NCBI GenBank assembly: GCA_042408665.1
Contig: JBHOQW010000163.1
Span: 13,070 to 77,069 of the forward strand
DNA length: 64,000 bases
Reading direction: 5' to 3'
Origin: CAUJGQ01 sp042408665
GTDB lineage: Bacteria > Chloroflexota > Dehalococcoidia > CAUJGQ01
Of this stretch, positions 18,430 through 29,063 are shown piece after piece. The notes beneath the pieces were generated by a model, which was given only the letters and a program-made list of their open reading frames with translations, ran no database searches and was not told the DNA's origin. Numbering within the stretch: the first letter of the stretch is position 1; every line of letters begins with the position of its first letter. Position numbers and translations under genes: made by a program.

Positions 18430-20118
18430 TCACCGGTCCAACCACAGCTCCAGGCGATACATCGCCTGCCGCGTGAACTCGAGCTGCCAGTTCTTGACAT
18501 AGGCCCAGCGGGCCTCATAGCCATTGGGGCTGTGCGTCACGATAAACGGCGTGTACTTGGCCAGCAAGGCAATCTGGATGTCTTTGACCAGTTTGAGATG
18601 CTCATTGCGGTCCAGGGTTTGCTCGGATTTCTCGATGAGGCGATCAACCTCCGGGTCTTTGAGGCCCAGGGATTGCCAGACGTGTTGCGGGTCGGTGTGC
18701 TGTAACCTGATGATCTGCTGGGGCGTTTCGTACGCGGGCAGGGAGCTGTACGAGGTTTCCCAGTCCCCAGTGCGCATGCGCTGCTGCCCCCACTCGGGCA
18801 GCGGCAGGGAGACCGGCCGGACCTTGAGGCCGACCTTGGACGCTTGCTGCTGGAAGATCTCCATCCCCTGGTTGTTGCGCGGGTTGCTGACGCCGATGAC
18901 CTCAATTTCGTGGTTGAAGTCCACGCCGGCGGCCTCCAGCAGCTGCCGTGCCGCCCGCAGGTCCTGCCGGAAGTACTGCTCGGTCTGTCTGGAGTCGAGC
19001 ACGTAGTCGGTGAGGGCCGGCGGCACCGGACCGGTAGCCACCTTGCCGCGACCGTCCTCCAGCAGGTTCAGGTATTGCTGCCGATCGATGAGGCGGTACA
19101 GCGCCTCGCGGGCGCGCACGTCGCGCCAGGGGTGCTTGGCCACGTTGGCCCACAGGCAATACACCTGAGACGAGAGGTACTCGTCGATCACGATCTTCGG
19201 GCCGAGGTCCCGCCGCAGTTGATCGACGAAGGTGGGCAGCGCGCTCCAGACGTGAATCTGCTCGCTGCGGAACGCCGCCTCCTGCGCGGCGGTGTCGGGG
19301 ATGTACCGAATCTCCCGCTCGTCGAGGTACGGCAGCCCCCTGCCCGCCTCACGGAAGCCATCCCAGCGCCGGTACAGGTAGCGGGCGTTCAGTTGATACT
19401 CGACGAGTTGGTAGGGTCCACTGCCCACCGGCCAGGCGGTGTCCAGGTTGTCTAAAAGCTCCTGCGGGATGATGCACTGGGAGTTGACGTGGCCCAGGCA
19501 GTTGGCGCTGAACAGGTAGGCGTTGGGCGCCTTCAGCTTGAACACCACCGTGCGCGTGTCCGGCGCCTGCACGCTGGCCATCGACCCTTCTTGAAAGAGG
19601 CGGGCGGCGCGCGGGTTGGCCAGCACGTAGAGCTGCGTCTTAACCACGTCCTCGGCACTGATCGGGCGGCCGTTGACCGGCGCCCGCTCCTGGTATTTGA
19701 GGCCGGGCTTCAGCGTGAAGATGACGGTGAGCGGGTCCGGCTGCTCGACGCGCTCCGCCGCCTCCAGCACGTACTCGCGGGCGGGGTCCATGCCGAAGCG
19801 GAAGGAGATCAGCCGGTCGAAGACGTGCACGCCCTGCAGGAACTGCCCCTGGGGGCCGCTCGTCACGGCGTTGAGGTTGTTGCTGCTGTCCGCGACGTAC
19901 CACAGGAACCGTCCACCACGCTTCGGCGTCTGGGTGGCGGCGGCCGCGCCCGGACCGGCTGCCTCCCCGCGCCCACCCACGGCTGGGGCGCCGCTTTGTC
20001 CCTGGCCGCGGCAGGCCACCGCCAGGGCCGCCGACCCCGCCAGCCAGCCTAGGCCGCACCGCAGCAGGCGGCGGCGGTTGTAGCGCGACCCGCTTGCTCC
20101 GACATCCCTGCCGGCCAT
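18430..20118 (-). CDS. peptide/nickel-type ABC solute-binding lipoprotein
   Basis: The 562-residue protein starts at ATG 20118 behind GAGGGGG. The N-terminus has twin arginines (RRRLLRCGLGWL) and a lipobox (LAVAC), so it may be a Tat-exported lipoprotein. After a Gly/Ala-rich linker comes a cluster-C solute-binding fold (family 5: PVNGRPISAEDVVKT, VGSGPYQLVEYQ, ALYRLIDRQQYLN). No permease or ATPase gene is adjacent, so it is an orphan binding protein. It is 61 bases upstream of the UGSC gene on the same strand, which suggests that its ligand is the substrate of the two downstream proteins. Confidence 0.88.
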   Translation of the reverse strand: MAGRDVGASGSRYNRRRLLRCGLGWLAGSAALAVACRGQGQSGAPAVGGRGEAAGPGAAAATQTPKRGGRFLWYVADSSNNLNAVTSGPQGQFLQGVHVFDRLISFRFGMDPAREYVLEAAERVEQPDPLTVIFTLKPGLKYQERAPVNGRPISAEDVVKTQLYVLANPRAARLFQEGSMASVQAPDTRTVVFKLKAPNAYLFSANCLGHVNSQCIIPQELLDNLDTAWPVGSGPYQLVEYQLNARYLYRRWDGFREAGRGLPYLDEREIRYIPDTAAQEAAFRSEQIHVWSALPTFVDQLRRDLGPKIVIDEYLSSQVYCLWANVAKHPWRDVRAREALYRLIDRQQYLNLLEDGRGKVATGPVPPALTDYVLDSRQTEQYFRQDLRAARQLLEAAGVDFNHEIEVIGVSNPRNNQGMEIFQQQASKVGLKVRPVSLPLPEWGQQRMRTGDWETSYSSLPAYETPQQIIRLQHTDPQHVWQSLGLKDPEVDRLIEKSEQTLDRNEHLKLVKDIQIALLAKYTPFIVTHSPNGYEARWAYVKNWQLEFTRQAMYRLELWLDR

Positions 20119-20429
20119 GGCCCCCTCCCTCTCGCGTACCGTGGCCACGGGCATCCCGCCGCTGGGCCGGCGACCGCGGTGAAAGCCGCTTGAGCGGAGC
20201 CGGCCGGCGCGCAGCTTGCCGGCGAGCGGACCGTGTTCGGTCCTTCAGAACCCGCCGACCTGAGCTTGAATGCGGGCGATGGGAGCGGTCATCGGTCGGC
20301 TCCCACGAACTCAACGGATCGCCGATTGTGGATAGATCACAACGGGGCAGCGGCCGCCCGCCGGTCCGTTCCGCCTGGAAGCCGGGCGCGGCCGCTGCCG
20401 AACGGGGAACGCTGCGCGCCACTCGGCGG
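20119..20429. other. 311-bp intergenic region
   Basis: It lies between the end of thiC and the start of the solute-binding protein gene, both leftward. It must contain the promoter of the latter and the end of the thiC transcript. No clear -35/-10 pair, U-run terminator or coding frame is seen. Confidence 0.4.
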
Positions 20430-22211
<1,782 letters not shown>

Positions 22212-22258
22212 GGTGCCTCCCTCGCGGTGCTGGGGCCCGGCGGGAGAGCGGGGAACGG

Positions 22259-22290
22259 AAAACCCCACCGTCTGGGGGAGAGCGGTGGGG
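22259..22290 (-). terminator. riboswitch expression-platform terminator
   Basis: Reading leftward, an 8-bp GC-rich stem (CCCCACCG at one arm, CGGTGGGG at the other) with a 12-base loop is followed by TTTTCC. It lies between the TPP aptamer and the thiC start, so it is the likely terminator switched by ligand binding. Confidence 0.8.
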
Positions 22291-22302
22291 CGGAGGTGCT
22301 GG

Positions 22303-22390
22303 CCTTCGGTCCCTGCGCTGGCATTACCCAGATCAGGTGGTGACGGTCGGCGGCGGATCGGCCGCCCTCTCAGCCCGGCTCCCCGAGCTC
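22303..22390 (-). promoter_or_regulatory. TPP riboswitch (THI element)
   Basis: The leftward transcript contains the universal THI-box cores GGCTGAGAGGG and ACCTGATCTGGGTAATGCCA followed by GCGCAGGGA. The P1 stem closes with CTCGG near 22387 and CCGAAG near 22305. The riboswitch controls thiC through the terminator immediately downstream. Confidence 0.95.
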
Positions 22391-22419
22391 CCGTGGCGCC
22401 CTATGCGGTTGTCAATCGG

Positions 22420-22447
22420 ATCATACGCGGCCCGTCCACCGGGTCAA
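22420..22447 (-). promoter_or_regulatory. thiC promoter
   Basis: Reading leftward, TTGACC (22442-22447) and TATGAT (22420-22425) are separated by 16 bases. Transcription would start near 22413, about 25 bases before the aptamer. Confidence 0.65.
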
Positions 22448-22472
22448 GCCGGTGGGCACGAGGTGAGCGCTC

Positions 22473-23831
22473 TCACAGCAGCCCCAGCTTGTGGGCGGCC
22501 TGCCGCAGCTCGGCGCGGAAGTCGGGGTGGGCGATGGAGATGATGGCCTGGGCCCGCTCCCGCAGGCTCTTGCCCTCCAAGTTGACGACGCCGTGCTCGG
22601 TGACCAGGTAGTCCACCATGTAGTTGGGCACGGCCACAACCTGGTAGGGGCCGTGCGGGATCTGGGGGACGATGCGCGAGGCGCGGCCTCCCTGCGCGGT
22701 GCTGAGCAGGCAGTACACGCCGCGGCCGCCTTTGGCGTAGTGGCTGCCCACGATGAAGTCGAAGTTGCCGCCGATGCCGGCGATGGGTAGGGTACCCAGG
22801 AAGTTGATCACCACCTGGCCGGTGAGGTCCACGGCCAGCACGTTGTTCACGGCCACGAAGTTCTCGATCTCGGCCACGACCTTGAGGTTGGCCACGCGTG
22901 GTACGGTGCGAAACTCGAACAGGTCCGGGTGCTCGCTCACGAAGCGGACGGCCTCTGCCATGCGCGGGTCGTTAGGGTTGCCGATGAGGCCGGCCGTCAC
23001 CACCTTGCCCCGGTCCACGTTCTTGTGGGCGCCGGTCACCACTCCATCGCGCACCAGCTCCACCACGCCGGGGAAGATCAGCTCGCTGTGCACGCCCAGG
23101 TCGTGCCGGTCACGGAGAAACTCCACCGTGGCCTCGGCCGCCGGCCCCACCCCTACCTGGAAGGTGTCGCGGTCGCGGATCAGTGTGGCGGCGTTGGCGC
23201 CCACCACCTGCGCCGCCTCCAGCTCATCCGGCGGCGTGGCAGCCAGAGGGCGGCTGGGCAGGGTACTTCCCTGTGGCGCGGGGGGAAGGAGGGCGTGCAC
23301 CTGGGAGAGGTGCACGCGCGCGCTGGTGCGTGGCAGCGACGGGTCGATCTCGCCGATCACCACGCGGGCGGTGGCGAAGCCGATCTCCCAGAACCAGGGC
23401 ACCACCCCCAGGCTGACGAAGCCGTCCTCATCCGGCGGGCTGATGCGGGTCAGGTACACGTCGGGAGACTGATACAGGCGGCCGCGGTCGGGGTTGGCCA
23501 CCCGTTCCGGGTTAAGCAGCCCGAAGGAGAGCGGCACGAACTCCACCTGCCCCGCGGCGATGGCTTCACGCGAGTTCGTGCCGGGGTACATATCGCACAC
23601 GCGGAAGGCGTCGCCGAACTCGGGCTTGAACCAGGGGAACTGGTACCACGTGGTGTGGTGCAGCATGGTGACGCCGCGCAGCCGCTCCCGGTCGTTGACA
23701 ATGGCCGGTACCAGGCTGAGCGGCTCCATGTGCACCCCCCACAGCACCACGTCCCCCGGCCGGATGAGCGCCACGGCCGCCTCCGGCGTCATCAGCTTGT
23801 CCCGGTACCGGGCGGGAACCTCCACCGTCAT
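22473..23831 (-). CDS. acetyl-CoA hydrolase/transferase family CoA-transferase
   Basis: The 452-residue protein starts at ATG 23831 behind GGAGGTGG. It has the two-domain layout of acetate/4-hydroxybutyrate CoA-transferases: an N-terminal half with VEFVPLSFGLLNPERV and VYLTRISPPDEDGFVSLGV, and a C-terminal half with the catalytic Glu region VHSELIFPGVVEL, VGSHYAKGGRG and TEHGVVNLEGKSLRER. It moves CoA between acyl-CoA and a carboxylic acid in the cytoplasm. The acyl substrate cannot be told from sequence alone. It ends upstream of the thiC promoter and appears monocistronic. Confidence 0.88.
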   Translation of the reverse strand: MTVEVPARYRDKLMTPEAAVALIRPGDVVLWGVHMEPLSLVPAIVNDRERLRGVTMLHHTTWYQFPWFKPEFGDAFRVCDMYPGTNSREAIAAGQVEFVPLSFGLLNPERVANPDRGRLYQSPDVYLTRISPPDEDGFVSLGVVPWFWEIGFATARVVIGEIDPSLPRTSARVHLSQVHALLPPAPQGSTLPSRPLAATPPDELEAAQVVGANAATLIRDRDTFQVGVGPAAEATVEFLRDRHDLGVHSELIFPGVVELVRDGVVTGAHKNVDRGKVVTAGLIGNPNDPRMAEAVRFVSEHPDLFEFRTVPRVANLKVVAEIENFVAVNNVLAVDLTGQVVINFLGTLPIAGIGGNFDFIVGSHYAKGGRGVYCLLSTAQGGRASRIVPQIPHGPYQVVAVPNYMVDYLVTEHGVVNLEGKSLRERAQAIISIAHPDFRAELRQAAHKLGLL

Positions 23832-24268
23832 GCCACCACCTCCACCTGTTCCACCGTCATCCCACGTCGCGCGCCGGCGGTAGCGCGCCCGACACGGGCG
23901 CCCGGCCGTGCGTGCACCCGTACCGGTCGCCGACACTGTGGGGCACACGCCGCACGTTGGCAACGGGTGCCCGCACCAAACTTGGCCGACCGGGATTGTG
24001 CGCTCGACACAAGCGCGGGCAGACGCATGCCACGCTGGTGAAATGGTCGGTCTACGCGCCTGCCGGTGCGCGCTCGATATCTTCGGTAGCGGGCCGGCGT
24101 CCGCGGGCGTGGGGGCTTCCCCGGGGCGCCGGCCCGCGCCATGCCCTTCGGCCCATCACGGCCGCCAACGCTCGGTCCCGCCCAGCCCGCCGGCGAGGGG
24201 CTGAAGGGTGGGGAAGCCGCCTGCTATACTGCGTTCACCACCTCCACATAAAAGGCGAACCGGTCGCG
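23832..24268. other. 437-bp divergent intergenic region
   Basis: Divergent between the CoA-transferase and alaS. An extended -10-like TGCTATACT is at 24222-24230. I looked for a T-box because alaS follows, but the UGGNACCGCG core is absent. An open frame running into alaS from 23912 has low-complexity composition and is not supported as coding. Confidence 0.5.
24222..24230 (+). promoter_or_regulatory. putative alaS extended -10
   Basis: TGCTATACT lies 38 bases before the alaS ATG. The best -35 candidate, CTGAAG at 24201, is weak (18-base spacing). The same TGCTATACT occurs directly before the tRNA-Ser genes. Confidence 0.45.
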
Positions 24269-26932
24269 ATGCCAAAAACCCTGACCACCGACCAGGTGCG
24301 CGAGGCGTTCACGCGCTTCTTCGTGGAGCGCGGCCATCGTCCGCTGGAGTCCGCCTCGCTGGTGCCAGTGGATGACCCCACCCTCCTGTTCACCAGCGCT
24401 GGCATGGTGCCCTTCAAACCCTACTTCATGGGCCGCGCTGTGCCGCCCGCCCGCCGGCTGACCACGGTGCAGCGCTGCTTCCGCACCACCGACATCGAGA
24501 GCGTGGGGGACACCACGCACCACACGTTCTTCGAGATGCTGGGCAACTTCTCGGTGGGCGACTACTTCAAAGAAGAGGCCATCCCCTGGGCGTGGGAGTT
24601 CTGCACTAAGGTGCTGGGGCTGCCGGCAGAGCGGCTGTGGATCACGGTGTACACCGACGACGACGAGGCCGCCGCCATCTGGCGCCGCCTCGGCTGGCCG
24701 GAGGAGCGCATCCTGCGCTACGGCGCCGACGAGGGTAACTTCTGGTATTCCGGCGACGTCGGCCCCTGCGGCCCCTGCTCGGAGCTGCACTTCGACTTCG
24801 GTGAGGAGTTCGGCTGTGGGCCGGCCTGCGAGCCCAAGCACGACTGCGGCCGCTTCCTCGAGATCTGGAACCTGGTGTTCATGACCTACATGCGGCACGA
24901 GGACGGCTCGCTCACGGAGCTGCCCCAGAAGAACATCGACACCGGTGCCGGCCTGGAGCGGGTGGCCATGGCGGTACAAGGCGTGCGCTCCACCTACGAG
25001 ACGGACGGCCTGCGCGCCCTGCTGGAGGCCGCCTCCGCCCTCTGCGGCCAGCCCTACGGGCGCGACCCGAAGGCGGACCAGGCCCTGCGCGTGGTGGTGG
25101 ACCACGCCCGCGCCGTGACGTTCCTCATCGCCGACGGCGTGCTCCCCTCCAACGAGGGGCGTGGCTACGTGCTGCGCCGTGTCCTGCGCCGGGCGGTGTT
25201 CTTCGGTCGCACGGTGGCCATGCCGGCTGGCTTCATGGAGCGGATGGCGGGACACGTCATCGCCCAATTCCAGGGGCGCTACCCGCACCTCACCCGCGAG
25301 GAGCGCTTGATCCGATCGGTCATCGCGCGCGAGGAGTCGCTCTTCCGCGAGACGCTGGAGCGTGGCCTGGCCAAGTTGGATGAACTGCTGGACGAGGTGC
25401 GCGGCACCGCCGACGCCCTACCCGGCGAAGAGGTCTACCGCCTGTACGAGACCTACGGCGTTCCCAAGGAGCTCACCGCCGAGGTCGCCGCCCAGCACGG
25501 CCTTGCCGTCGACGAGGAGGGCTACCGGCGGGCCTTGGAGGCGGCGCGTGAACGCGCCCGCGCTGCCTCGGCCGCGCGCTTCACCATGCGCGCCCAGGAG
25601 CTGGCCGACGCCTTCGCCCGCCTGGTCGGTCACGGCGAGCGCTTCTGCGGCTACGACCGCACCGAGCTGGTCACCCACGTCACCGGCATCATTCACGATA
25701 GTGTGCTGGTGGACAGCGCCGAGGAGGGGCAGGAGGTGCTCGTCGTCTTGCACGAGACCCCTTTCTACCCGGAGGGCGGTGGCCAGGTAGGCGACGCGGG
25801 CACGATCATCGGTGAGCGTGGCCGGGTCCAGGTAACCGACACCCGCCGCGACGCGTCCGGCATTATCTACCACGTGGGGCGGGTGACGACCGGCGTGCTC
25901 TCCCTGCACGATGAGGTGCGCGCCGAGGTGGACCGGGCGCGCCGACAGGACGCGGCCCGCAATCACACCGGCACCCACCTGTTGCACGCCGCCTTGCGGC
26001 GCGTGCTCGGCGAGCACGTGCACCAACGCGGCTCGCTGGTGGCCCCCGATCGCTTGCGCTTCGACTACAACTACCAAGAGGCCCCCAACCCGGACCAGCT
26101 CGCCGAGGTGCGCATGCTCGTCAACGAGCGCGTACGCATGGATGTGCCGGTGCGCACGCGTGAGACCACGCTGGAGCAGGCGCGCGCCGAAGGGGTGCTC
26201 GCCATCTTCGGTGAGAAGTACGGCGACCGGGTGCGCGTGGTGGAAATCAACGGCGATGGCCGGGAGCGGCCCTTCAGCGCGGAGCTGTGCGGCGGCACCC
26301 ACGTGCACGATACGGGCGAGATCGGCGGCCTGTTCATCATCTCCGAGGGCAGCATCGGCTCCGGCCTGCGCCGCATCGAGGCGCTCACCGGCGCCGCCGC
26401 CGAGCGGTGGATCGCCGAGCAGATCCGCATCCTGGACGGCGCCGCCCGCCGGTTGGGCGTCAACCCGTGGGAGCTGGAGCAGAAAATCATCGCCCTGCAG
26501 GAGGAGCTGGCCGCCGAACGACGGCGGGCGGAGGCGTTGGAGCGCGAGTCCGGACGCCGCCAGGCCCACATGCTCGCCCAGCAGGCGGAGACCATCGGCG
26601 ACGCCAAGCTGGTGGTGGGCGAGGTGCGCGTGGCGGGTGTGGAGACGATGCGCGAGATCGCCGACGAGATCAAGCGCGCGCTGGGTCGCTCGCTGATCAT
26701 CCTCGGTGCGGTGGTCGGCGACCGACCGCAGTTCCTCGTCATGGCGCACGAGCTGGACGAGCGGGTGCACGCCGGCAACCTGGTGCGCGAGATCGCCCGC
26801 GCGGCCGGCGGTGGTGGCGGCGGACCGCCGCGCATGGCCCAGGGCGGTGGCCGGGACCCCGCGAAGCTGGCAGACGCGCTGGCGCTGGGCCGGCGCCTGG
26901 CAAGGGAGCAGCTCGCCGGTGGACACGGATGA
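24269..26932 (+). CDS. alaS: alanyl-tRNA synthetase
   Basis: The 887-residue class II synthetase charges tRNA-Ala and edits Ser/Gly mischarging. Order: class II catalytic core (residues about 1-240; LTTDQVREAF, FTSAGMVPFKPYF), tRNA-recognition helical region, editing domain with zinc-type ligands His566 and His570 (HTGTHLLH) and Cys674 and His678 (CGGTH), and a C-terminal DHHA1 domain with the GGGGGGPPRMAQGGG stretch. ATG 24269 is chosen because the family starts with PKTLTTDQVREAF. The stop overlaps the next gene by 14 bases, so it heads an operon with ruvX, mltG and aroE. Confidence 0.98.
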   Translation: MPKTLTTDQVREAFTRFFVERGHRPLESASLVPVDDPTLLFTSAGMVPFKPYFMGRAVPPARRLTTVQRCFRTTDIESVGDTTHHTFFEMLGNFSVGDYFKEEAIPWAWEFCTKVLGLPAERLWITVYTDDDEAAAIWRRLGWPEERILRYGADEGNFWYSGDVGPCGPCSELHFDFGEEFGCGPACEPKHDCGRFLEIWNLVFMTYMRHEDGSLTELPQKNIDTGAGLERVAMAVQGVRSTYETDGLRALLEAASALCGQPYGRDPKADQALRVVVDHARAVTFLIADGVLPSNEGRGYVLRRVLRRAVFFGRTVAMPAGFMERMAGHVIAQFQGRYPHLTREERLIRSVIAREESLFRETLERGLAKLDELLDEVRGTADALPGEEVYRLYETYGVPKELTAEVAAQHGLAVDEEGYRRALEAARERARAASAARFTMRAQELADAFARLVGHGERFCGYDRTELVTHVTGIIHDSVLVDSAEEGQEVLVVLHETPFYPEGGGQVGDAGTIIGERGRVQVTDTRRDASGIIYHVGRVTTGVLSLHDEVRAEVDRARRQDAARNHTGTHLLHAALRRVLGEHVHQRGSLVAPDRLRFDYNYQEAPNPDQLAEVRMLVNERVRMDVPVRTRETTLEQARAEGVLAIFGEKYGDRVRVVEINGDGRERPFSAELCGGTHVHDTGEIGGLFIISEGSIGSGLRRIEALTGAAAERWIAEQIRILDGAARRLGVNPWELEQKIIALQEELAAERRRAEALERESGRRQAHMLAQQAETIGDAKLVVGEVRVAGVETMREIADEIKRALGRSLIILGAVVGDRPQFLVMAHELDERVHAGNLVREIARAAGGGGGGPPRMAQGGGRDPAKLADALALGRRLAREQLAGGHG

Positions 26933-28607
26933 GCGTGACCGGCAGCCGGTCGAGCCGGAGGGAGGCACCGCCGATCGCGGCACGGATGGCGGACCGGGTG
27001 GCGGACTCAGCACCTCTCCCAACGGCCATCATGTGGATGCCGCGGCTCAGCCCAATGGGGATGCCGTCCTGCCCACGGGTCGCGGCCGCCGCCATGTGCC
27101 GCCCACCGGGGCGCGGCCCGAGGGGGCGGATGACGACGCGCCGGCCGGCGCCGCGGATTTCGCTACGGTGGTCATCGAGCGCGTCGACGACCTCCCGGAT
27201 ATCTTCGGCAAGATCGACACGGCCGCCTCACCGCGGGTGGCGCTGATCGTCCCGCGCGGCAACCGCGAGCTCGCCACGCCGCTGGGCATGCGCCGCCTGC
27301 TCCGCCATGTGGAGCGTTCCGGGCGCGACCTGGTGCTGGTAACCCGCTCCCGTGTGCTGCGCGTGCGCGCCCGCGAGGAGGGGCTGCCGGCCGTGAGCAG
27401 CCTCACGCGGGTGAGCTTTTCCGGTCGGTCGAGCGGGCTGCAGCTCGGCTGGATCACCTTGCGGCCGCCCGCCGCGGGCACGCTGCTGGCGCTGCTGGTC
27501 GTGGCGGTCACCACGCTCCTCGGTGGGGCCGTGCTCTTTTGGTACCTGCCGACGGCGCGTGTGACGGTCTACCTGCCGGCCGAGACACTGGACGAGGTGG
27601 TGGAGGTCACGGCCGACACCCGCGCCACGCAGGTCAACGTGGCGCGGGCGGTGGTGCCGGCGCAGCGACGGGAGGTAACGCTGACCCGCACGCTGGTCGG
27701 GCCGGCCACCGGCAGCACTGTGGTGCCGGCCGAGCACGCGGCCGTGGCGCTGGTGTTCGCCAACCGCACCGACCGGCCGGTGCGCGTGCCCAAGGGCACC
27801 GTGGTGCTTGCCACCACCGGCATGCCGTTCACGGTGGGCAACGACGTAGACCTACCGGGGCGGGTGGGCGCCAGCGGTGAGGCGATCGCCCTCGCCCAGC
27901 GCCCGGGTACCGCCGGCAACGTGCCGCGCAACACGGTGACCCGGATCGAGGACCCGGCCCTCAGCCGGGTGGTGAGCGTGACCAACCCCACCCCCGGCGA
28001 GAAGGGCGCCGACGTGCGCCAGCCCGTGGTGAGCGAGGCCGACGTGCAGCTCCTGCGCGAGGCGGCCGCCGCCTATCTGCTGGACGTCGCCCGGCGGGAG
28101 CTGGTCGCCCAGCAGGCGCCGGCCGACGTGGTGTTCACCGAGGGTGCACGCCTGGCGATCGGTGAGTGCACGCCGGTGCCGCCGGTTGGGCAGATCGCGC
28201 GGTACACTGAGCTTACCTGTAGCGCGCAGGCCAGCCTGCTCGTGGTGGCGGGCACGGACCTCCGCCAGGTCTTCGTTGAACGCCTGCGCCCGCGCCTAGC
28301 GGCGGATCGGATGGTGCTGGAGAACACGTTTCGAACCACGGTGGACCAGGTCGGCCAGTTCGATGCGGCGCTTGACCGCCTCACCGTGCCGGTGCACGTC
28401 GCGGTATTGACCGCCCCCGCCGTGGATCGGGCCGCCTTGAGGCGCGAGCTGGCGGGCAAAACCCGCGTGGGGGCCGAACGAGTGGTGCGCCAGCGACTGC
28501 ATCCGTCCGTGCCGTCACAGGTGGACCTGCCCGGCTGGGCGCCGTGGCTGCCGCGTGTGGCCGGCCGGATCGAGCTCGTGCTCAAGCCGGTACCCGGTAG
28601 CCCCTAG
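26919..28607 (+). CDS. membrane-anchored baseplate-J-like protein
   Basis: GTG 26919, preceded by GGGAG, gives 562 residues. The first 60 residues are acidic and disordered. A soluble domain follows (VVIERVDDLPDIFGKIDTA, RRLLRHVERSGRDLVLVTRS), then one membrane helix near residue 190 (LLALLVVAVTTLLGGAVLFW), then a large extracytoplasmic part with baseplate-J-like features (VPKGTVVLATTGMPFTVG, AQRPGTAGNVPRNTVTRIED). No phage genes are nearby. The overlap with alaS and the short gap to ruvX make it a housekeeping operon member. The role is unknown; an envelope function is an inference from the topology and the mltG neighbour. Confidence 0.75.
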   Translation: MDTDERDRQPVEPEGGTADRGTDGGPGGGLSTSPNGHHVDAAAQPNGDAVLPTGRGRRHVPPTGARPEGADDDAPAGAADFATVVIERVDDLPDIFGKIDTAASPRVALIVPRGNRELATPLGMRRLLRHVERSGRDLVLVTRSRVLRVRAREEGLPAVSSLTRVSFSGRSSGLQLGWITLRPPAAGTLLALLVVAVTTLLGGAVLFWYLPTARVTVYLPAETLDEVVEVTADTRATQVNVARAVVPAQRREVTLTRTLVGPATGSTVVPAEHAAVALVFANRTDRPVRVPKGTVVLATTGMPFTVGNDVDLPGRVGASGEAIALAQRPGTAGNVPRNTVTRIEDPALSRVVSVTNPTPGEKGADVRQPVVSEADVQLLREAAAAYLLDVARRELVAQQAPADVVFTEGARLAIGECTPVPPVGQIARYTELTCSAQASLLVVAGTDLRQVFVERLRPRLAADRMVLENTFRTTVDQVGQFDAALDRLTVPVHVAVLTAPAVDRAALRRELAGKTRVGAERVVRQRLHPSVPSQVDLPGWAPWLPRVAGRIELVLKPVPGSP

Positions 28608-28623
28608 CCGGCGGCGAACGCGC

Positions 28624-29049
28624 ATGCGCACGATGGGGCTGGACGTGGGGGAGCGGCGCATCGGGGTGGCGATCTCCGACCCCGACGAGCGTCTGGCGGT
28701 GCCCCTGCGCGTCCTGGAGCGCCGCGGCGGCGCCGCCGACGCGCGGGCGGTGGCCCAGCTGGCCCAGCGCGAGGGGGTCGGGCGCATCGTCGTCGGTCTA
28801 CCGGTCTCGCTCGACGGTAGCCTCGGCCCGCAGGCGCGCCAGACGCAGTCCTTCGCCGAGCTGCTGCGCGCCGCCACCGACGCCGAGGTGGTGCTCTACG
28901 ATGAGCGCTTCTCCACCGCTGAGGCGGAGCGCCACCTGCGCCAGCTGGGGATGCGCGAGCGCCAGATGCGCACCCGTCGCGATGCGGTGGCGGCGGCCAT
29001 CATCCTGCAAGCCTATCTCGACAGCCGTCGGGCGGCGGCCGATCGCTGA
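28624..29049 (+). CDS. ruvX: RuvX/YqgF Holliday-junction resolvase-like protein
   Basis: The 141-residue RNase-H-fold protein has GLDVGERRIGVAISD at the N-terminus, YDERFSTAEAERHL in the middle and RDAVAAAIILQAYLD at the C-terminus, supplying the Asp/Glu/Asp metal-binding set. YqgF/RuvX acts in 16S rRNA 5' maturation and can resolve junctions in some species. ATG 28624 and 28633 are both possible starts. It follows alaS as in many genomes (alaS-yqgF-mltG). Confidence 0.93.
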   Translation: MRTMGLDVGERRIGVAISDPDERLAVPLRVLERRGGAADARAVAQLAQREGVGRIVVGLPVSLDGSLGPQARQTQSFAELLRAATDAEVVLYDERFSTAEAERHLRQLGMRERQMRTRRDAVAAAIILQAYLDSRRAAADR

Positions 29050-29063
29050 ATACCGAGGGCCAA

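Noticed and set aside
23832..24268. T-box leader for alaS
   Set aside because: AGGGTGGGGAAGCCGC near 24205 only loosely resembles the T-box core and lacks ACCGCG.
25418..27022. Long antisense frame over alaS (and similar ones over aroK-aroB, cysS-like, dapA)
   Set aside because: Such frames arise from GC-rich codon bias; they have His/Arg/Gly/Leu-rich shadow composition and no recognisable domains.
26919..28607. Prophage or tailocin remnant
   Set aside because: Only one baseplate-J-like protein is present, embedded in a housekeeping operon, with no other phage genes.
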